From Streptomyces sp. NBC_00249 (lineage in GTDB: Bacteria > Actinomycetota > Actinomycetes > Streptomycetales > Streptomycetaceae), in assembly GCF_026342355.1 (NCBI RefSeq), contig NZ_JAPEMV010000008.1, positions 372,001 through 436,000 of the forward strand: a stretch of 64,000 nucleotides of DNA. Reading direction: 5' to 3'. The notes beneath the pieces are model-generated. The model was not told the DNA's origin, made no database searches, and saw only the letters and a list, made by a program, of their open reading frames with translations. Of this stretch, positions 62,943-64,000 are shown piece by piece. The first letter of the stretch is position 1; each line of letters opens with the position of its first letter. Position numbers and translations under genes: made by a program.

Positions 62943-63626
62943 TCAGACGGGCGGCAGGGACAGGGCCTCGCGCACCTTGTTCCGGGCGTCGGCCGGAAGG
63001 GTCCGGATGTCCGCCCAGAGGCGCTCCACCTCCGCGAACTCCCGAGCGTCCGCGAGCACCCAGTCCGAGAGCGTCTTGCGTTCCATGCCGCCGAGCCGGC
63101 TCAGGCGGGCCAGAACCGCGGTCAGATCGGCCGTCAGGCCCCTCCCGCCGACCCGGCACCGATTGCATTCAGCCACGTGTTCCACCGTGGTGCTTCCGTC
63201 CGGCTGGACTACGGGACGGCGGGCGATGTCGAGCTGGGCGGACACGTACGTGCCGGGGAACAGCTCACCCGAGGTGATCCCGCACGACCGGCAGTGGTGC
63301 CCGTCCCGTGCCAGCACCTCGCGGCGCCGGGTGTCCGTGATCGACGTGGCCGGCCGGGTCCCCTTCCCGGGCTCCCAGACCGGCTCACCCTGCGCCACGA
63401 AGCGCTGCTCGTGCTGTCCGAGGGTCAGGTCCTCCCGGTTGGTGTCGATCCTCCAGCCGAAGTCCCGCAGATCGCGGACCCGGCGGTCGGCCTGACTCAC
63501 CCCGGGGAAAGCCTTCTTCACGTCTTCCTTGATGAAGACATTCCCCTCGCCCACCACGTCGACAAGCCACAGCGCGGCACGCTTCATGGTGCCGAGCTTC
63601 TGGTCCGTCCAAGACGGAATCCCCAT
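62943..63626 (-). CDS. HNH-type nuclease-like protein
   Basis: A 227-residue protein. The N-terminal half has a helical segment and a winged helix-like part (EDVKKAFPGVSQADRRVRDL). The C-terminal half carries two zinc-type pairs, CRSCGITSGE (C112, C115) and CNRCRVGG (C154, C157), around a histidine-containing EHVAECNRC motif, an HNH-like treble-clef arrangement. A full HNH catalytic triad is not clear, so it may be a DNA-binding or nicking subunit. The ATG at 63626 follows AGGAG. First gene of a four-gene minus-strand set ending at the methyltransferase. Confidence 0.75.
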   Translation of the reverse strand: MGIPSWTDQKLGTMKRAALWLVDVVGEGNVFIKEDVKKAFPGVSQADRRVRDLRDFGWRIDTNREDLTLGQHEQRFVAQGEPVWEPGKGTRPATSITDTRRREVLARDGHHCRSCGITSGELFPGTYVSAQLDIARRPVVQPDGSTTVEHVAECNRCRVGGRGLTADLTAVLARLSRLGGMERKTLSDWVLADAREFAEVERLWADIRTLPADARNKVREALSLPPV

Positions 63627-63848
63627 TGCGTCTCTCCTCATTCCAGCCAGCCTCAAGTGCCCGTACTGAGCCCGAGAATCCCCCACCGGCAGCTTCAGCG
63701 GACGTCACAACTCTTGCGCACGGCCAGGCCGGGAAGCCATCCCTCACCGCACTTCGAGGGCAGATGAAAACTTCATCCGGTTCACCCCACAGGTGTTTGC
63801 CGGAAGACTTCGGAGAGACTTCGAAGCCTGGGGAGAAAGGGAGTTGCG

Positions 63849-64000
63849 GTGCCACGACAAACAGGGAAGTGGAAAGAGCTGCCTGTGGACATGTCCGCAG
63901 GGCATGCGGAGTTCGTGCGGATGCTCCGCAGGGTCCGCGACTGCAGCCTTCGCACCCAGGCCCAGATCGCCGCAGCCGGGCACATCGTGGCGACGAGCCT
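63849..64000 (+). CDS. Partial helix-turn-helix regulator at window edge
   Basis: The start GTG at 63849 (after AAGGGAG) begins VPRQTGKWKELPVDMSAG, then EFVRMLRRVRDCSLRTQAQIAAAG and continues off the end. The pattern matches the N-terminus of XRE-type regulators (many Streptomyces NsdA- or DUF397-linked ones). It is divergent from the HNH-type gene, so it might control the island. Only about 50 residues are visible. Confidence 0.65.
   Translation, partial: MPRQTGKWKELPVDMSAGHAEFVRMLRRVRDCSLRTQAQIAAAGHIVATS

Noticed and set aside
56926..63626. DISARM, BREX or Druantia defence system
   Set aside because: DISARM needs a DUF1998 protein and PLD nuclease, BREX needs PglZ and BrxC, Druantia needs its large DruE; none is present.

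Overview
The window is chromosomal DNA from a Streptomyces species or very close relative. Coding DNA is extremely GC-rich with strong third-position G/C bias, GTG starts are common, and adpA is followed by orn, an order typical of the genus. Other genus hallmarks are a CdgA-type GGDEF/EAL protein, class E/F sortases with LAxTG-like substrates, DasR-type operators in front of chitin genes, and NsdA-type TPR regulators. Function calls rest on reading the translated sequence and remembered family motifs; no database search was possible.

Layout. 1-9.1 kb: a universal stress protein, a small membrane protein, the developmental regulator adpA, oligoribonuclease orn, tRNA-His, a LacI regulator, a MarR regulator with an MFS exporter, small metabolic genes and a DsbB/DUF5993 pair. 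9.2-15.5 kb: a two-component system, a secreted proline/serine-rich protein, a spermidine-synthase-like protein, an NsdA-type TPR regulator and a histidine phosphatase. 15.8-19.8 kb: a tightly coupled three-gene operon. It encodes a RecB/Cas4-like nuclease with a four-cysteine (probable Fe-S) signature, a protein of unknown function and an SF1 (Dna2/UvrD-like) helicase. It resembles a split Dna2 and is one of the two most interesting loci. 19.85-20.4 kb: a scar joining an enolase C-terminus to a MarR C-terminus. 20.4-22.8 kb: a MarR/flavin-reductase divergon with three operator copies, small genes and a tRNA-Lys. 22.9-33.4 kb: a secreted M6 protease, cdgA, a GH18 chitinase, a luciferase-like monooxygenase, an IclR regulator, a second tRNA-Lys, an acyl-CoA synthetase-like gene and an AA10 chitin monooxygenase. 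33.4-39.6 kb: a very long disordered SPFH protein coupled to an NlpC/P60-type enzyme, a third tRNA-Lys, and a class F sortase coupled to a probable surface-protein substrate. 39.7-49.0 kb: a HAD hydrolase, then a probable 2-aminoethylphosphonate uptake/catabolism regulon (phosphodiesterase, ABC importer, phosphonatase-like HAD, FAD oxidoreductase, GntR/UTRA regulator). 49.0-56.9 kb: an LAHTG surface protein, a repeat-rich intergenic region, a ROK regulator with a Gfo/Idh dehydrogenase, a fumarylacetoacetase-family enzyme, a YidC paralogue, a class E sortase and a TPR/SEC-C protein.

56.9-64.0 kb: a restriction-modification island. A NaeI-family endonuclease and a Vsr nickase read rightward and meet a cytosine-C5 methyltransferase on a shared CTAG stop. 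Behind the methyltransferase on the minus strand lie an SNF2-type helicase, a ParB-like protein and an HNH protein. Base composition drops here, which suggests acquisition by transfer. A partial helix-turn-helix gene runs off the right edge.

How the genes work together. The chitin genes (chitinase and LPMO) each carry paired DasR-like sites and should respond together to N-acetylglucosamine status. The phosphonate genes share a second operator class that overlaps the -10 box. AdpA, the NsdA-like protein and CdgA are all developmental-type regulators. The split Dna2-like operon and the NaeI-type island are the two DNA-processing systems most worth experimental follow-up.
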